Part shown: positions 5,976 to 8,330 of the stretch, piece by piece
How positions within the stretch are numbered: the first letter of the stretch is position 1
How the letters are laid out: the number at the start of each line of letters is the position of its first letter
NCBI GenBank assembly: GCA_052139595.1
Contig: JBKQWK010000202.1
Span: forward strand, 1 to 8,330
Direction of reading: 5' to 3'
DNA: 8,330 bases
Origin: JBKQWK01 sp052139595
GTDB lineage: Bacteria; Actinomycetota; Thermoleophilia; UBA2241
Notes under the pieces: generated by a model
The model's input: only the letters and a program-made list of their open reading frames with translations
What the model was told of the DNA's origin: nothing
Databases searched by the model: none
Program-made: the position numbers and the translations under genes

Positions 5976-7136
5976 ACACGGCCCGCGCGAAGTCACCCGC
6001 AAGGCAGAGACATCGGCGGCATCTTCCGCCCCTGGCGACTGGGGTCACTCGATATCCCTAACCGCCTCGTGCGCAGCGCCACCGAGGAAGGGCTTTCGAC
6101 CGGAGACGGTGCGCCCACGCAACGGCTCGTCGAGCTCACCGCCGATCTGGCGCGAGGCGGCGTCGGCCTGATCATCGCCGGCAGCGCCTTCATCAGCCGC
6201 GAGGGCCGGGGAGCCACCAACGTCACCGGGATCGACCACGACGCGCTTATCGAGCCGCTCGGCAGGATGTGCGACGCGGTGCACGGCGCCGGCGGCCTGC
6301 TGGCCGCGCAGCTGCTGCACAGCGGGTCCACGCTCCGGCCGGTGATGGTGGCCGAGAAGGACGGGCCGTACGGACCGTCGGCCGAGACGGTCGATCCCGT
6401 CTGCGAAGCGCCGGTGCGAGCGCTGACGAAGACGCAGATCGCCGGCGTCGTGGGCGACTATGCGCGGGCGACGTCGAGAGCCCGCGAGGCCGGCTTCGAT
6501 GCAGTCCAGATCCACGCTGCCCATGGCTACCTGATCGACCAGTTCCTGAGCCCGGCCCGGAACCGTCGCGAAGACGCCTACGGCGGCTCGCTCCAGCGCC
6601 GGGCGCGCCTCCTGTACGAGGTCTACGAGGCCGTACGCGGCGCCGCGGGCTCCGGCTTCCCCGTGTTCATCAAGATGAGCGCCCATGACGGCTGGCCCGG
6701 CGGCGTGCAGCCGGACGAAGCCGCCCAGGTTGCGGCCGAACTCGACCGGCTCGGAATCGACGCCATCGAGGTCAGCGCCGGCACCCCCGAGGGCGCCCGG
6801 CGCGACGGCTGGGACCACATCATGCCGTCGCCCATCCCCGAGGGCAGGTTCTTTGCCTACGCGCTCAGCATCAAACAGAAGGTCTGCTGCCCGGTGATCT
6901 CCGTCGAAGGCTGGCGCGATCCTCTGAAGATCGCCATGGCGCTGGAGCGCATAGACGCCGTCTCGCTCTGCCGCCCCTTCATCTGCGAACCCCACCTCAC
7001 GGCGCGATGGCGGGGCGGCGACCTCACACCAGCGAAGTGCATCTCCTGTAACAAGTGCCTGGATCTCATCGTCGATCGCGGGCTGGGCTGCATCTTCCAC
7101 AAGGGGGCGAAGGGCCAGGCCATCACGGACGCGTGA
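5973..7136 (+). CDS. Old-yellow-enzyme-family NADH:flavin oxidoreductase with C-terminal four-cysteine motif
   Basis: A 387-residue FMN-binding TIM-barrel oxidoreductase that probably reduces activated C=C bonds (enals, enones or enoyl thioesters). Visible landmarks are the N-terminal FMN loop SATEEG, AQLLHSG (Gln113), the active-site IHAAHGYL (His181, His184, Tyr186), then DQFLSPARNRREDAYGGS, KMSAHDGW and the phosphate-binding VISVEGW. CISCNKC plus a cysteine ten residues later place Cys at 356, 359, 362 and 373. This resembles, with slightly shorter spacing, the 4Fe-4S site of 2,4-dienoyl-CoA reductase and trimethylamine dehydrogenase types. The FAD/NAD(P) domain of those fused enzymes is absent, as the protein stops about 14 residues later. 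It is probably transcribed separately from the upstream operon, being separated by the hairpin and the tRNA scar. Its physiological electron donor and substrate are unknown. Confidence 0.92.
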   Translation: MTRPARSHPQGRDIGGIFRPWRLGSLDIPNRLVRSATEEGLSTGDGAPTQRLVELTADLARGGVGLIIAGSAFISREGRGATNVTGIDHDALIEPLGRMCDAVHGAGGLLAAQLLHSGSTLRPVMVAEKDGPYGPSAETVDPVCEAPVRALTKTQIAGVVGDYARATSRAREAGFDAVQIHAAHGYLIDQFLSPARNRREDAYGGSLQRRARLLYEVYEAVRGAAGSGFPVFIKMSAHDGWPGGVQPDEAAQVAAELDRLGIDAIEVSAGTPEGARRDGWDHIMPSPIPEGRFFAYALSIKQKVCCPVISVEGWRDPLKIAMALERIDAVSLCRPFICEPHLTARWRGGDLTPAKCISCNKCLDLIVDRGLGCIFHKGAKGQAITDA

Positions 7137-7427
7137 CGACGGGTGCCTGGCTCGGGCGCACCCCTTGAGCCGGCCCAAGGACGGAAGACGCGTGGAGCCG
7201 GTCGCACTCCCGGGGAGCTCGTCGAAGCGCAACCGCGGGTCGAACGAGGCGACGTGCTCCAGGAACTCGCGACTCGCTCAGGACCTTGGGACCGACACCG
7301 TGGCGCTGGAAATGGCGGCTACGATGCTGACCGTAAGCGACCGGGTAGGCGACCGAACACCAGAGGCAGCATGTGAGCAGGTGACCGGAACCCATTCGTC
7401 GATCCACTTCCTCTATTAGTGCCAGAG
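7137..7427. other. Gap without a recognisable gene; possible terminator and insertion-sequence end
   Basis: Just after the flavin oxidoreductase stop, GGGTGC (7141-7146) can pair with GCACCC (7158-7163), and an alternative GGCTC/GAGCC hairpin (7149-7153, 7167-7171) overlaps it. Neither has a T-tract, so termination is only possible. Near 7374 a TGAGCAGGTGACC stretch could be the outer end of the IS3-family element whose gene ends at 7428, because IS3 ends commonly begin with TG; I found no matching partner. Open frames here lack ribosome binding sites and family motifs. Confidence 0.4.
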
Positions 7428-7622
7428 TCACCTCCGGTGTGAGCGACGGGGGGCATAGTCCGCCAGTGAGAAGCCCGGCCAGATGATCGTCTCGGGTGCC
7501 GGCGGCCGTTGCCCGAGAGAGCTGTGCGGCCGCAGGCCATTGTAGAGCCGCCGCCAGCTGGCGATCAGAATCTGCGCTTCCTTGAGCGTGTAGAAGAGTT
7601 CGCCGTTCAGGAGTTCGTCTCG
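7428..7622 (-). pseudogene. C-terminal fragment of an IS3-family transposase
   Basis: On the minus strand, from 7622 down, the frame reads RDELLNGELFYTLKEAQILI, then ASWRRLYNGLRPHSSLG, PPAPETIIW and on to a TGA at 7428-7430. This is the conserved tail of IS3-family OrfB transposases, after the catalytic Glu. All catalytic residues are missing. The frame remains open beyond 7622, but the protein it spells there is the antisense of another transposase, so homology stops at 7617-7622. Unlike the remnant at 2351-2531, this copy has no internal frameshift and looks younger. Confidence 0.85.
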
Positions 7623-8277
7623 CGCCAGCGCGTCGCCCGCCTGATGGCGCGTCGTGGCATCGTCGGACGGGCTCGGCGACGCACGAAGCGCACGACGATC
7701 GCTGACCCGGCGGCAGTTAAGACGGCCGATCTGCTCAAGCGCAACTTTGCCCCCCAGGCGCATGAGATCGACACCGCCTGGTGCGGCGATATCAGCTACG
7801 TGCGTACCTGGGAGGGCTTTGCCTACGTCGCCACGGTAATCGATCTCTCCAGTCGGCGCGTCGTTGGTCTCGCCATGGCCGATCATCTGCGCAGCTCGCT
7901 GGCCAGTGAAGCTCTCCAGATGGCGGTTAAGCAGCGACAGCCAGCGCCGGGCCTGATCTTCCACTTAAGACCGCGGCTGTCAGTACACGGCAGCTGAGTT
8001 TCGCCACTTGCTGAGCGAGCACGGCATCGTCCAGTCGCTCTCGCGACCACGACAATGTTGGGACAACGCCGTCGCTGAGAGCTTCTTTTCGACGCTCAAG
8101 GAAGAGCTTCTCTACCGACGCAGCTGGCCGACACGGACGGCCGCCAAGCGAGCGATCTTTGAATATGTCGAGGTGTTCTACAACCGTCAGCGCATGCACT
8201 CGGCACTTGACTATCTGTCGCCGGTCGCCTATGAAGCAAAGCAGAGAGACGCAAGCATGGCTGAGAGAGCTTCATGA
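7617..8277 (+). pseudogene. IS3-family transposase OrfB, N-terminally truncated and frameshifted
   Basis: From 7617 the plus strand encodes VSRQRVARLMARRGIVGRAR, then AWCGDISYVRTWEGFAYVATV (first catalytic Asp in CGDISY) and PGLIFH. One extra base around 7965-7968 then breaks the frame, and the original frame stops at about 7997. In the next frame the text resumes as DRGCQYTAAEFRHLLSEHGI, where the D is the second catalytic Asp. It continues with CWDNAVAESFFSTLKEE (catalytic Glu) and FYNRQRMHSALDYLSPVAYE, to a TGA at 8275-8277. Restoring the frame would give a full DDE catalytic core. The N-terminal helix-turn-helix part and OrfA are absent, because homology begins at the junction with the opposing transposase fragment. 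The element is therefore dead unless complemented. A single-base sequencing error is an alternative for the frameshift, but not for the truncation. Confidence 0.88.
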
Positions 8278-8278
8278 A

Positions 8279-8305
8279 TGTGTCTGTTGAAACGGGGCAA
8301 CCCCA
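8279..8305 (+). repeat. Probable terminal repeat of the plus-strand IS3 element
   Basis: Directly after the transposase stop lies TGTCTGTTGAAACGGGGCAA followed by CCCCA. IS3 elements usually end in CA a short distance past the orfB stop, and a GGGGCA-type core is common at the ends of such elements. The matching left repeat is not in the window, consistent with the loss of the element's left part. GGGG-CAA-CCCC within it could also form a small hairpin. Confidence 0.4.
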
Positions 8306-8330
8306 CTTTCATGGCGGCCACCGGGTGGCA

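Noticed and set aside
6045..7232. 395-residue minus-strand open frame opposite the flavin oxidoreductase
   Set aside because: It mirrors a well-supported gene. Its start region (FLEHVASFDPRLRFDELPGS, extending up to about 7265) looks somewhat protein-like but is cut by a stop and matches nothing I know.

Overview
The window is GC-rich, uses GTG as a start codon in three of its genes, and has gene types common in high-GC soil actinobacteria. An actinobacterial host, possibly from the Thermoleophilia/Solirubrobacterales side, is my inference from base composition and protein style; nothing here proves it.

Layout. The left edge (1-78, minus) holds a short helix-turn-helix-like coding scrap, perhaps from an IS21-type transposase. 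About 315 bases follow in which I recognise nothing. Next is a long minus-strand signalling gene (396-2252) with three PAS sensor domains and a C-terminal HD-GYP domain, probably a soluble c-di-GMP phosphodiesterase. Behind its start lies a decayed C-terminal piece of an IS3-family transposase (2351-2531, minus).

The centre (2556-7136) is a cluster of oxidoreductases with a regulator. A minus-strand pair encodes a short-chain dehydrogenase and a TetR-family repressor. Divergent from it, a plus-strand run encodes an aldo/keto reductase, an FMN nitroreductase-family protein and a 45-residue four-cysteine protein. The shared 100-base divergent gap contains an imperfect palindrome overlapping a weak promoter, a plausible TetR operator. 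Further along is an old-yellow-enzyme-type flavin oxidoreductase with four C-terminal cysteines in an iron-sulfur-like spacing. Together these enzymes could reduce carbonyl, nitro/quinone and activated-alkene compounds under one repressor, which suggests an electrophile or xenobiotic response module. The substrate cannot be read from sequence.

Between the small cysteine protein and the flavin oxidoreductase lies the 3' half of a CAT-anticodon tRNA (minus), ending in CCA and lacking a matching 5' half. Such half-tRNAs are typical attachment-site scars of integrative elements. A perfect 8-bp inverted repeat with a 7-base spacer abuts it.

The right end is insertion-sequence debris. A second IS3-family C-terminal fragment (7428-7622, minus) is fused head-on to an N-terminally truncated, frameshifted IS3-family transposase on the plus strand (7617-8277), followed by a probable IS terminal repeat. 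The redox cluster is thus bracketed by two related but clearly non-identical IS3 remnants in the same orientation and split by a tRNA scar, so this stretch looks assembled by repeated mobile-element events.
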